DNA of 64,000 bases, from contig NZ_JABEZT010000004.1 in assembly GCF_013149805.1 (NCBI RefSeq), positions 124,001 to 188,000 of the forward strand, read 5' to 3'. The notes beneath the pieces were generated by a model. That model had not been told where the DNA came from. It was given only the letters and a program-made list of their open reading frames with translations, and searched no databases. Origin of the DNA: Isoptericola chiayiensis (lineage in GTDB: Bacteria; Actinomycetota; Actinomycetes; Actinomycetales; Cellulomonadaceae). Shown piece after piece: positions 14,899 to 22,763 of this stretch; within the stretch, counting starts at the first letter, position 1; every line of letters begins with the position of its first letter. A program made the translations under genes and the position numbers.

Positions 14899-15896
14899 GG
14901 CGCGGAGATCAGCAGCGCGGGATCACCAATCGGGTGCGTCGTCGAGTCGAAGAACCTGACCGTGTGGCTCGGCAGTTGGCGGCGAATGCGAGCCTTCTCG
15001 GCGATGATCGCGTGGTCGTCTCCGCTGGGGTACATGGAGACAGCGATCCGCCGGCTCCTTCCTTCATTCAGAGCCGCAGCAATGTGTGCGTCTTGCCCGG
15101 CGAGCGAGTGACCGAACAGTACCGTGGGCGACTCGTCCTCGCGCAGACCCTCTAAGCAGAACGAGAGGTAGGGCGACTGCCGGATAGTGCGCAGCTTCGC
15201 GGCCGAGGTGCCTTCGCTGACGAAGAGCGGACGACGGGTGCCCATAGGGCCGTAGTTCGACTTGAGGACGTCCAAGAGTCGACCATCGGCGGAGGTCCAC
15301 TTGCCGTCCTCGCCAGTGGAGTCGTCTGTCCACAGATGCAGGCCTCCGTGGAGGTAGTAGACGCAAGTCGCGCCAGACCGATGGACCTCGACGTCGAGGG
15401 GGTCGAAGCGACGCCCGGCAGCCCAGAAGAAGTCGATGATGTTCACCTGCTCGCTCGATTGCAGATGGCTCCAGTAGAGCGACAGGTCGTAACTGGTCGT
15501 GTACACGTACCGGTGGGCGTTCATGGTCTTCGCCAGCAGGTCGTGTGTCGCCTGCGGAAAGACTCCCCACGGCACGTGGACGTCGTTCACGGTCTCGAAC
15601 AGCGCGTCTCGGACTTCCGCGTAGGTCTGCTCGACCTTGCTCGTGGACTCGTGGAGGGCTCGCAGCGAAATGTTCGCGTGGTGCAGGCATTCCAAGCACT
15701 GCTCAAAGTTCGTCGTCCCGAGTTCCGCGAAGATCGCTTCCGCCTCCGGCGTCAGGGTCGCGCTCGTGAAGAGGCTGTCGTAGCGGAACCCCGCCCACAG
15801 GTTGATGCTGAGGCCGTTGCCGATGAGGAGTGAGGGCCACTCGCGGGACTCGAGGTCGGCCCAGTCTTCGAGATCGGAGTCGAGGGGATCTGCCAC
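14895..15896 (-). CDS. SIR2-like DUF4917 family protein
   Basis: This 333-aa protein has the order of motifs of SIR2-like nucleotide-binding proteins: LLIGNGLSINLW near residue 24 (G-N-G-x-S), TTSYDLSLYW in the middle (T-x-x-Y-D) and YYLHGGLHLW (L-H-G). The C-terminal region has VLFGHSLAGQDAHI. This layout matches DUF4917. Many SIR2-like proteins in defence islands cleave NAD+ to abort infection. Whether this one hydrolyses NAD+ or only binds it is not shown. The GTG at 15896 lies 7 nt after TAGGCT on the minus strand. The promoter begins right at the stop of the recombinase remnant. Confidence 0.7.
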   Translation of the reverse strand: MADPLDSDLEDWADLESREWPSLLIGNGLSINLWAGFRYDSLFTSATLTPEAEAIFAELGTTNFEQCLECLHHANISLRALHESTSKVEQTYAEVRDALFETVNDVHVPWGVFPQATHDLLAKTMNAHRYVYTTSYDLSLYWSHLQSSEQVNIIDFFWAAGRRFDPLDVEVHRSGATCVYYLHGGLHLWTDDSTGEDGKWTSADGRLLDVLKSNYGPMGTRRPLFVSEGTSAAKLRTIRQSPYLSFCLEGLREDESPTVLFGHSLAGQDAHIAAALNEGRSRRIAVSMYPSGDDHAIIAEKARIRRQLPSHTVRFFDSTTHPIGDPALLISAP

Positions 15897-15910
15897 CCAC
15901 CGAAGCCTAC

Positions 15911-16138
15911 TCAGGCCGAGGCGAGGCGGCGGACCTCTGCGCGCTGGGCAGCGGCGAGTACGTGGCTGTGGTGCCAGGACTTGGACTGCTTGGTGGGATG
16001 GGGTACGCCCTCGTCGTCCAGCAGCCGGGCGATAGCCGAGGCGGAGAGGCCGGCGCGGCGCAGGTCGTAGATGCGCTCAACTGTTCGGACCCTCCGGCAC
16101 CATGACGGTGACCGGTCACGCCCTGGACGAGTCGGCAT
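15911..16138 (-). pseudogene. C-terminal remnant of a serine recombinase
   Basis: The minus-strand frame contains RRVRTVERIYDLRRAGLSAS, then IARLLDDEGVPHP and SWHHSHVLAAAQR before a stop at 15911. This is the helix-turn-helix segment typical of the end of large serine recombinases and resolvases (I-x-x-L-R-x-x-G-L-S-x-x-x-I-A, then G-V-P-T-P and W-H). The catalytic N-terminal domain is missing. The frame can be followed only to about 16100-16138, where the tad genes resume. It therefore marks the right end of the island and is probably debris of the enzyme that inserted part of it. Confidence 0.55.
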
Positions 16139-16581
16139 GACCCGCGCGCCATCCCGAACGCGGGTCTGCCGCCGTCGAGTTCCTCGGTGCGAGCGTGCTG
16201 CTCATGGTGCCGCTCGTCTACCTCGTGGTCGCCCTGGCCCAGGTGTCCGCCGCGGCGTTCGCCGTCGAGGGTGCGGCACGGGAGGCGGCCCGGGCGATCG
16301 TGAACGCGGACTCGTCCGGCGAGGGGGTCGAACGTGCCCGGGCCGCGACACGACTGGCGCTCGCGGACCAGGGGTTCGACGTCGACGCGGCGAGCGTGCT
16401 GGACGTGGAGTGCTCCCACGAGCCGTGCCTCACCCCCGGCGCGACCGTCGGTGTGCGCGTCTCCTACGAGGTTCCGCTGCCGCTGGCGCCGCCCGCGCTG
16501 CAGGGCTGGGTACCGCTGGCGATCCCGCTGGAGGCGGCGCACGTGGCCCCCGTCGAGGAGCACGTGGCGGTGCGGCCGTGA
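16137..16581 (+). pseudogene. tadE-like pilus assembly gene with disrupted 5' end
   Basis: The frame from about 16141 to TGA 16581 encodes a TadE pseudopilin-like protein: ERGSAAVEFLGASVLLMVPL begins with the conserved G-S-A-x-V-E-F and a membrane helix, followed by AAAFAVEGAAREAARA. This frame has no start codon before the helix. An ATG at 16137 would give a proper N-terminus (MTRA then HPERGS) if one base in the CGCGCGCC run (16143-16150) were absent. So the gene is either frameshifted by one base or has lost its start at the island junction. TadE proteins sit in the membrane and help assemble Flp pili. Confidence 0.65.
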
Positions 16582-17033
16582 GCGGAGCACGGGAGGACGG
16601 CCGCATCATGCTCCTGACGGCAGGGTTCCTGGCCATCGGCCTCATGCTGGTCGGCGTGGTCGCCTCGGCGGCCGCGGTGCACCTCGATCGCAAGCACCTG
16701 TTCGACCTGGCCGATTCGCTGGCGGTGGCGGGCGCCGACTCGATGTCGCACGCTTCCTACTACGACGACCCCGGGGCTCCGGACTCCTCCGGGGTGCTGA
16801 CCCTGACCGACGCGGGGGTGCGCGACGCGGTCGCCGAGCACCTGGCGGTCCAACCGGCGTCGTCGGCGCCCGGACTGCGCGACGTCCGGGTGACCGAGGC
16901 CGTCACACCGGACGGTCGCAGCGCCCGGGTCAGCCTGGTCGGGACCTCCCACCCGGCGCTGGTGCGGTGGTTCACCGACTCCTTCGGCGCGGGCATCACC
17001 GTCACGGCTAGCGCGACCGCCCGCGCGGGGTGA
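16578..17033 (+). CDS. TadG-related pilus assembly protein (Rv3660-type helicase/secretion neighbour)
   Basis: This 151-aa membrane-anchored protein starts at GTG 16578, overlapping the tadE stop (GTGA). The N-terminus EDGRIMLLTAGFLAIGLMLV is the charged-plus-hydrophobic anchor seen in TadE/TadG-like secreted proteins. It is followed by HLDRKHLFDLADSLAVAGAD and a beta-rich extracellular part. Actinobacterial tad loci usually end with such a gene after one or two tadE genes. The rest of the tad machinery is missing here, so this gene is probably without function or serves a locus elsewhere. The family call rests on N-terminal features and position. Confidence 0.6.
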   Translation: MSGAREDGRIMLLTAGFLAIGLMLVGVVASAAAVHLDRKHLFDLADSLAVAGADSMSHASYYDDPGAPDSSGVLTLTDAGVRDAVAEHLAVQPASSAPGLRDVRVTEAVTPDGRSARVSLVGTSHPALVRWFTDSFGAGITVTASATARAG

Positions 17034-17056
17034 GCGCAGGGCCGCGCCACCAGTGG

Positions 17057-17797
17057 TCAGCACCCGTCGAGCACGCGGATCATGGCGTCCTTCTCGGGCT
17101 GGGTCACGGCGAGGTCATAGGCGGCCTTGATGTGGATCTGTGTCGCGACGTACCGGCAGCGGAACGCGTTGTTCGGCGGCAGCCACTCGGCGGCGTTCGC
17201 CGCACCCTTGGCACGGTTCTCGCTCGGGTCGACCATGAGCAGGTTCGCGGGGTCGTTCGCGAACTCCTCGCGACGATCCTCGTCCCAGGCGTGCGCGCCG
17301 GAGATCCAGGCGTTCTGCAGGGCGACGAGGTGCTCGGCGTCCAGGGACACCGCCAGGTCGTCGCTGCCGCGCTCGAACGCCCGGTCGGTCTCGCCGGTGT
17401 ACGGCTCGGTCGCGAGCGTCCCGGTCAGCACGGTGCAGCCGTTCTCGTCCACCGTCTCGTCGACGAGGTCGCGGGCCAGCGCGTCGTTGCGGGCGTCGCA
17501 GCCGTTGCCGTCCGGGTCGGTCCAGTGGTCGAACTCGTCGCGGTCGTAGCCGGTCTGCGGTGCCTTGCCCTTGACGGTCAGCCCGTCGAGCTGTGTCGTG
17601 ACGCGGGCGACGTCGACGGACCCGTCCGGGGTGACGCCGTCGTCGGCGGTCACCTCGCCCTCCCCGAGCACGGCGCCGGCCGCCTCGGAGACGACGGCCC
17701 CCAGGTCGAGGTTCAGCTTCTCGTCCAGGTCGGTCGCCACGACGGCGACGACGGCGGCGATGAGGACGGCGATCAGGCCGGTGAGGGTGCGACGCAT
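17057..17797 (-). CDS. Secreted HNH-type nuclease, DUF1524 family
   Basis: This 246-aa protein has an N-terminal signal peptide or anchor (LTGLIAVLIAAVVAVVATDL) and a DUF1524/GmrSD C-terminal-type HNH domain: DAEHLVALQNAW with the catalytic His, FANDPANLLMVDPSENRAKG and AAEWLPPNNAFRCRYV. Many actinobacteria secrete such nucleases, probably for nutrient scavenging from DNA. The ATG start at 17797 yields the signal peptide directly. It is convergent with the tadG-like gene and divergent from corA. Length is normal. The Cys pair in the DNGC and DGC segments may form disulfides outside the cell. Confidence 0.85.
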   Translation of the reverse strand: MRRTLTGLIAVLIAAVVAVVATDLDEKLNLDLGAVVSEAAGAVLGEGEVTADDGVTPDGSVDVARVTTQLDGLTVKGKAPQTGYDRDEFDHWTDPDGNGCDARNDALARDLVDETVDENGCTVLTGTLATEPYTGETDRAFERGSDDLAVSLDAEHLVALQNAWISGAHAWDEDRREEFANDPANLLMVDPSENRAKGAANAAEWLPPNNAFRCRYVATQIHIKAAYDLAVTQPEKDAMIRVLDGC

Positions 17798-17904
17798 CCG
17801 CGCATCTCACCAGGTCGGAGCCGGTGCGCGAGGTTCCCACGCCGGTGTCGGCGCTGCTGGGTGCGGCTCGGCTGCGTAGGCTGCCCGCGAGGAAAGGGGG
17901 CCGC

Positions 17905-19017
17905 ATGGCTCAACGGGACAGGGACACGCCGTCGTCGCGCCGCCGGGACCTGCTGCGGCGTCGCGCCGTCGTGCACGAGGCCGCGCCGGCCGGGGTCCCG
18001 CACCTGACCCGCTACGTCGAGGACGGCCGTCCGACGCCGGCGCCCGCCGGAGCCAGCGTGGCGGACGGCCTGCGCTTCGCGGACGCCGCCGACGGGCGCA
18101 TGACGATGTCCCTCTACCCGCGGCCCACCGAACCGGACGTCCGCGAGCTCGCCGAGGCATGGGACCTGCACCCCCTGGTCGTCGAGGACCTGCACCACGC
18201 CCACCAGCGGCCCAAGCTCGAACGGTACGGGGACGTGCTGTTCCTGGTGGTGCGGTCCGCCTGGTACGTCGACGCCGAGGAGGACGTCGTCCTCGCCGAG
18301 TTCCACGTGCTTGTGCGTCCGGGCGCCGTCGCGGTGCTCTGCCAGGACGGGCGCTGGATCGACGGCACGCCGGCCGACCGGCTCGACGAGGAAGGGGCGG
18401 GCTCGGACGCGACCGTGCGCACTCTCCTCGCGGACGAGGACCTGCTGCGGCTCGGCCCCCAGGCCGTGGCCTACCGGCTGCTGGACGCCATCGTCGACGG
18501 CTACGCGCCCGTGCTGCAGGGAGTGGGCGTCGACAAGGAGCAGATCGAACGCCAGGTGTTCAGCGGCGACGCCGCCGTGGCCGAGCGGATCTATCGGCTC
18601 AGCCAGGAGGTCATCGATATGCAGCACGCGACGGCGTCGCTGACCGAGGTGCTCGACGCGCTGCGCGCCGGGTCCGCCAAGCACGACATCGCCCCGGAGC
18701 TGCAGGCCTACCTGCAGGACGTCTCGGACCACCTCACCCGGGCGGACGCCCGGGTGCGCGAGTACCGCGAGGCGCTCGGGCAGATCCTCGACGTCAACGC
18801 GACGCTGGTGGCGCAGCGCCAGAACGAGGACATGAAGAAGATCTCCGGCTGGGCGGCCATCCTCTTCGCGCCCACGCTGGTGGCCGCCGTCTACGGCATG
18901 AACTTCGAGGTCATGCCGGAACTGCACTGGGCGTTCGGCTACCCCCTGGCGGTCGGGCTGATGCTGACCTTCTCCGTCGTGCTCTACGTCGTGTTCAAGC
19001 GCGGCCGGTGGATGTGA
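17905..19017 (+). CDS. corA: CorA-family divalent metal transporter
   Basis: This 370-aa membrane protein has a large cytoplasmic N-terminal domain (residues about 1-300) with the long stalk helix typical of CorA. Two C-terminal membrane helices follow. YGMNFEVMPE carries the GMN selectivity motif at the end of helix 1, and the acidic loop leads to the second helix. Such channels import Mg2+ (also Co2+ or Ni2+) as pentamers. The ATG at 17905 follows the purine-rich GAGGAAAGGGGG about 5 nt upstream. The gene stands alone, divergent from the secreted nuclease gene. Confidence 0.92.
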   Translation: MAQRDRDTPSSRRRDLLRRRAVVHEAAPAGVPHLTRYVEDGRPTPAPAGASVADGLRFADAADGRMTMSLYPRPTEPDVRELAEAWDLHPLVVEDLHHAHQRPKLERYGDVLFLVVRSAWYVDAEEDVVLAEFHVLVRPGAVAVLCQDGRWIDGTPADRLDEEGAGSDATVRTLLADEDLLRLGPQAVAYRLLDAIVDGYAPVLQGVGVDKEQIERQVFSGDAAVAERIYRLSQEVIDMQHATASLTEVLDALRAGSAKHDIAPELQAYLQDVSDHLTRADARVREYREALGQILDVNATLVAQRQNEDMKKISGWAAILFAPTLVAAVYGMNFEVMPELHWAFGYPLAVGLMLTFSVVLYVVFKRGRWM

Positions 19018-19042
19018 CGGCGCGGTCCGCTACGGTCGAGTC

Positions 19043-19411
19043 ATGAGCGACGACCAGCTTCCCGTCCACCTGGACCAGATGTTCGACCTCGCCCGGGCGG
19101 GGGAGGGGCTGCTGCTGGAGTTCGTCGACGCCGGGGTCCCCGTGGAGCACGCCGACGCCCAGGGCAACACGCTGCTGATGCTGGCCGCGTACCACGGGCA
19201 CGCGGAGCTGGTGCAGGGTCTGGCCGAGCGGGGCGCCGACGTCAACCGGCTCAACGCTCGCGGTCAGTCCCCGCTGGCCGGCGCGGTCTTCAAGAACGAG
19301 CCCGCAGTGATCGGCGCGCTGCTCGCGGCCGGGGCGGACGTCGACGCCGGGAGCCCGAGCGCCCGCGCGACGGCGCAGATGTTCGGCCGCACGTTGCCCG
19401 GGGCGTTCTGA
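19043..19411 (+). CDS. Small ankyrin-repeat protein
   Basis: This 122-aa soluble protein is made of about three ankyrin repeats: [20 protein letters not shown], then [20 protein letters not shown] and a partial third. Bacterial single-domain ankyrin proteins of this size are common and act as protein-binding modules, sometimes next to catalase genes. No partner is adjacent here. TACGGT lies 6 nt before the ATG at 19043, so a leaderless mRNA is likely. It is followed 22 bp later by prfB, which has its own promoter pattern. Confidence 0.85.
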   Translation: MSDDQLPVHLDQMFDLARAGEGLLLEFVDAGVPVEHADAQGNTLLMLAAYHGHAELVQGLAERGADVNRLNARGQSPLAGAVFKNEPAVIGALLAAGADVDAGSPSARATAQMFGRTLPGAF

Positions 19412-19433
19412 TCGACCGGTAGGCTGGATCCTC

Positions 19434-20543
19434 GTGGCCACCATCGACTTCCCCGCCGAGATCAAGGGGCTCCGCTCCACCCTCGAGTCCATCGAGGCGG
19501 TGAGCGACCCCACCGTCCTCGAGGCCAAGATCGCCGACCTGTCCCAGCAGGCGACGGCGCCGGACCTGTGGGACGACCAGGAGAACGCGCAGCGGGTCAC
19601 CTCGGCGCTGTCCAACGCGCAGAACGAGCTGGAGCGCGTCAAGCGGCTCGGCCAGCGCATCGACGACGTCGAGACCCTCGTGGAGCTCGGCAACGAGATG
19701 GACGACCCGGACTCGCTGGCCGAGGCCGAGACGGAGGTCGCGGCACTGCGCAAGGAGCTCGACTCCCTCGAGGTGCGTACGCTGCTCAGCGGCGAGTACG
19801 ACGCCCGCGAGGCCGTCGTCACCATCCGTGCCGGGGCCGGCGGCGTCGACGCCGCGGACTTCGCCGAGATGCTCATGCGCATGTACCTGCGCTGGGCCGA
19901 GCGCCACGGCTACCCGGCCAAGGTGATGGACACCTCCTACGCCGAGGAGGCGGGGCTGAAGTCGGCCACCTTCGAGGTCAACACGCCGTACGCCTTCGGG
20001 CACCTGTCCGTGGAGGCTGGCACCCACCGCCTCGTGCGCATCTCGCCGTTCGACAACCAGGGTCGGCGTCAGACGTCGTTCGCAGCCGTCGAGGTGATCC
20101 CGCTCATCGAGCAGACGGACTCCATCGAGATCCCGGAGAACGAGCTGAAGATCGACGTCTTCCGCTCCTCGGGCCCGGGCGGTCAGTCGGTCAACACCAC
20201 GGACTCCGCGGTGCGCATGACGCACATCCCGACCGGCACCGTCGTCTCGATGCAGAACGAGAAGTCGCAGATCCAGAACCGCGCCGCCGCCCTGCGCGTC
20301 ATGCAGTCGCGCCTGCTGCTGATCCGTCAGCAGGAGGAGGCCGCCAAGAAGAAGGAGCTTGCCGGCGACATCAAGGCGAGCTGGGGCGACCAGATGCGCT
20401 CCTACGTGCTGCACCCGTACCAGATGGTCAAGGACCTGCGGACCGAGCACGAGTCCGGCAACACCCAGAACGTGTTCGACGGCGCGATCGACGACTTCAT
20501 CGAGGCGGGCATCCGCTGGCGCCGCGGCCAGATGGACGACTGA
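19434..20543 (+). CDS. prfB: Peptide chain release factor 2
   Basis: This 369-aa RF2 recognises UGA/UAA stop codons and triggers peptidyl-tRNA hydrolysis on the ribosome. The GGQ loop is seen in [20 protein letters not shown], and the class-I RF core around [20 protein letters not shown] is intact. The in-frame TGA and internal Shine-Dalgarno of the autoregulatory frameshift found in many bacteria are absent, and the coding frame is continuous from GTG 19434. TAGGCT (19420-19425) is 8 nt before the start. prfB-ftsE-ftsX is the usual actinobacterial order, but here a repeat array separates prfB from ftsE. Confidence 0.96.
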   Translation: MATIDFPAEIKGLRSTLESIEAVSDPTVLEAKIADLSQQATAPDLWDDQENAQRVTSALSNAQNELERVKRLGQRIDDVETLVELGNEMDDPDSLAEAETEVAALRKELDSLEVRTLLSGEYDAREAVVTIRAGAGGVDAADFAEMLMRMYLRWAERHGYPAKVMDTSYAEEAGLKSATFEVNTPYAFGHLSVEAGTHRLVRISPFDNQGRRQTSFAAVEVIPLIEQTDSIEIPENELKIDVFRSSGPGGQSVNTTDSAVRMTHIPTGTVVSMQNEKSQIQNRAAALRVMQSRLLLIRQQEEAAKKKELAGDIKASWGDQMRSYVLHPYQMVKDLRTEHESGNTQNVFDGAIDDFIEAGIRWRRGQMDD

Positions 20544-20554
20544 GCGGCCCCTGC

Positions 20555-20775
20555 GAGGTAGGCAACTACTCCGCGAGATAGTCCAGGTCCCGCTGAGGTA
20601 GGCAACTTCTCCGCGAGGTAGGCCACGGTTTCGTGGCCTACCTCGCGCCGACGTTGCCTACGTGGGCGAAAGATCGCCTACCTCGGCGGGAGGATGCCTA
20701 CCTCGGCGGGAGGATACCTACCTCGCCGGGACGTCGCCTACGTCGCGGGGGAGTTGCCTACCTCGGCGGGACGCG
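20555..20775. repeat. Mirrored array of 20-bp repeats (core CGAGGTAGGC)
   Basis: Four direct units with GAGGTAGGC-like cores begin at 20556, 20576 (degenerate, GAGATAGTC), 20596 and 20616. Seven units in the opposite orientation, with CCTACCTC-like cores, begin at 20638, 20658, 20678, 20698, 20718, 20738 and 20758. Every step within each half is exactly 20 bp. The halves meet at a perfect hairpin. The array fills most of the 381-bp gap between prfB and ftsE, and a second copy follows nagB (41371-41475). No coding function is likely. Possibilities are transcription termination, protein-binding arrays or a mobile repeat. Confidence 0.85.
20614..20647. terminator. Perfect 15-bp hairpin at the centre of the repeat array
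   Basis: GCGAGGTAGGCCACG (20614-20628) and its exact complement (20633-20647) flank the loop GTTT. The stem is made by one forward and one reverse repeat unit. It could terminate prfB transcription, although no T-tract follows. Confidence 0.6.
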
Positions 20776-20924
20776 CCTCTCGGCACGATTGCGGCGGGCA
20801 ATGGACTGGGGGGTCTACCCGCGACACACCGGCGTGTCCTGCCCGGGCGCGCCGAGCGCGCCGTGCGACTCTCGAACCGGGCCGTCGCCCACCTCACAGG
20901 GTGACAGCCGGGGGGAGGTACGCC

Positions 20925-21842
20925 GTGATCCGATTCGAGAACGTCTCGAAGGTGTACGCGCGAGGAGCGCGTCCTGCGCTGGACGACGTCTCGGTGGACG
21001 TCGAGCGCGGCGAGTTCGTGTTCCTGGTGGGGGCCTCCGGCTCCGGCAAGTCGACGTTCCTGCGGCTCGTGCTGCGCGAGGAGCGCCCGACCGGCGGCCG
21101 CGTCTACGTGGCCGGGCGGGACCTGACCCGGTTGTCCTCGTGGCGGGTGCCGGCGCTGCGCCGCGGCATCGGCATGGTGTTCCAGGACTTCCGGCTGCTG
21201 CCCAACAAGAGCGTCTACGAGAACGTCGCCTTCGCCCTGCAGGTCATCGGCCGCCCGCGTCACGTCATCCGCACCACCGTGCCCGAGGTGCTCGAGTGGG
21301 TCGGGCTCGACGGCAAGGAGAAGCGCCGCCCGCACGAGCTCTCCGGCGGCGAGCAGCAGCGGGTCGCCATCGCCCGCGCGTTCGTCAACCGGCCCCAGAT
21401 CCTGCTGGCCGACGAGCCGACCGGCAACCTCGACCCCACCACCTCCCTGGGGATCATGCGTCTGCTGGACCGCATCAACCGCACCGGCACCACCGTGGTC
21501 ATGGCGACGCACGACGACGAGATCGTCAACGAGATGCGCCGCCGCGTCGTCGAGCTGTCCACCGGGCACGTCGTGCGCGACGAGGCCGACGCCGTCTACG
21601 GCCGCCGCGAGGAGATCCTGCCCGCCGTCGGCCCGGTCGCCGTGCTCGACGCTCCCGGACGGGACGTGCCGGTCCGCCGCATCACCGTTCGCCCCGAACC
21701 GGGCGACGTCGCCGCCGAGCGCGCGTCGGAGGAGGCGGCCGAGCACCTCACCGAGGACATCGAGCGCGAACCCGTCTCCGAGCCGCTGGAGGAGCGCTCG
21801 AGCGCGATGTCCGGTGCGGCGCGAGCCACCGAGGAGGCCTGA
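20925..21842 (+). CDS. ftsE: Cell division ABC ATPase FtsE
   Basis: This 305-aa ATPase pairs with FtsX at the division septum to control peptidoglycan hydrolases. Walker A is [12 protein letters not shown] (about residues 36-47), the signature is [14 protein letters not shown], and Walker B is [12 protein letters not shown]. The GTG at 20925 follows GGGGGAGG at good spacing and opens [20 protein letters not shown]. The frame upstream is repeat-array DNA. About 75 extra residues after the ATPase core form a charged, Glu-rich tail. It overlaps none of its neighbours but is 3 bp from ftsX, so they are co-transcribed. Confidence 0.95.
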   Translation: MIRFENVSKVYARGARPALDDVSVDVERGEFVFLVGASGSGKSTFLRLVLREERPTGGRVYVAGRDLTRLSSWRVPALRRGIGMVFQDFRLLPNKSVYENVAFALQVIGRPRHVIRTTVPEVLEWVGLDGKEKRRPHELSGGEQQRVAIARAFVNRPQILLADEPTGNLDPTTSLGIMRLLDRINRTGTTVVMATHDDEIVNEMRRRVVELSTGHVVRDEADAVYGRREEILPAVGPVAVLDAPGRDVPVRRITVRPEPGDVAAERASEEAAEHLTEDIEREPVSEPLEERSSAMSGAARATEEA

Positions 21843-21845
21843 GCC

Positions 21846-22757
21846 GTGCGGTTGCAGTTCGTCCTCGCCGAGGTCCTCCAGGGGCTGCGGCGCAACGCCA
21901 CCATGGTCGTCTCGGTGATCCTGGTGACCTTCGTGTCCCTGACCTTCGTGGGCGCCGCGGCCCTGCTGCAGATGCAGGTCACCAAGCTCAAGGGCGACTG
22001 GTACGACCTGGTCGAGGTCTCCGTCTTCCTCTGCCCCGAGGGATCCGCGGTCCCCACGTGCGCCGACGGGGAAGCCGGCGACGAGCAGGTCGCCGCGATC
22101 GAGGACGTCATCGACACCGAGCTCGGCGACATCGTGGCCACCACGTACTTCGAGACCAAGGAGGAGGCCTTCGAGGCCTTCGAGGCGCGCTATCCCGACG
22201 GCTACCAGGGCACCCAGCTCACCGTGGACGACATGCAGGCCTCGTTCCGGCTCCAGCTCGCCGACCCCGAGCAGTACCAGGTGGTCGACGACGTGCTCAC
22301 CGGGCGGGACGGCATCGAGGTGGTCGAGGACCAGCGTGCGGCGTTCGAGCCCCTGTTCGTGGCGCTGAACAGGGCTTCCATCGTCGCCGTGGGCCTGGCC
22401 GGCGTCATGCTGCTGGCCGCGGCGTTGCTGATCACCACCACCATCCGGCTCTCCGCCGTGTCGAGACGCCGGGAGACGGGCATCATGCGACTCGTGGGTG
22501 CCTCGTCGCTGTTCGTCCAGCTCCCCTTCATGCTCGAGGGGGCGATCGCCGCGCTGGTCGGCGCCGTGCTCGCCGTCGTCGGGCTGTGGCTCGCGGTGCA
22601 GTACCTCGTGGCCGACTGGCTCGCCCGCTCGGTCGACTGGGTCGACTACGTCAGCACCACGGACGTGCTGACGATCGCGCCGCTGCTGCTCGCTGTCGCC
22701 GTGGCGCTCGCCGGGGTCTCGTCCGCCGTCACGCTCTACCGTTCCTCGAGGGTGTGA
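21846..22757 (+). CDS. ftsX: Cell division protein FtsX
   Basis: This 303-aa membrane protein starts at GTG 21846. The N-terminus (MRLQFVLAEVLQGLRRNATM) and a first membrane helix are followed by an extracellular domain of about 120 residues (about 50-170). Three more helices follow in the MacB/FtsX-type core, including SRRRETGIMRLVGASSLFVQ. FtsX has no transport role. It relays FtsE ATP hydrolysis to an external hydrolase through its large loop, which matches the M23 peptidase encoded 6 bp downstream. Confidence 0.95.
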   Translation: MRLQFVLAEVLQGLRRNATMVVSVILVTFVSLTFVGAAALLQMQVTKLKGDWYDLVEVSVFLCPEGSAVPTCADGEAGDEQVAAIEDVIDTELGDIVATTYFETKEEAFEAFEARYPDGYQGTQLTVDDMQASFRLQLADPEQYQVVDDVLTGRDGIEVVEDQRAAFEPLFVALNRASIVAVGLAGVMLLAAALLITTTIRLSAVSRRRETGIMRLVGASSLFVQLPFMLEGAIAALVGAVLAVVGLWLAVQYLVADWLARSVDWVDYVSTTDVLTIAPLLLAVAVALAGVSSAVTLYRSSRV

Positions 22758-22763
22758 TCGATC

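Noticed and set aside
16071-17033. A single long plus-strand frame joining recombinase-remnant DNA to the tadG-like gene
   Set aside because: Its first half is Arg/Gly-rich shadow of tadE in another frame. The tadE and tadG frames explain the sequence better and overlap by GTGA.
19434-20543. Programmed +1 frameshift in prfB
   Set aside because: The frame is continuous, with no in-frame TGA or internal Shine-Dalgarno near codon 25.
20555-20775. Repeat array considered as a CRISPR
   Set aside because: The period is only 20 bp with most of each unit conserved, orientation flips in the middle, there are no unique spacers of about 30 bp and no cas genes.
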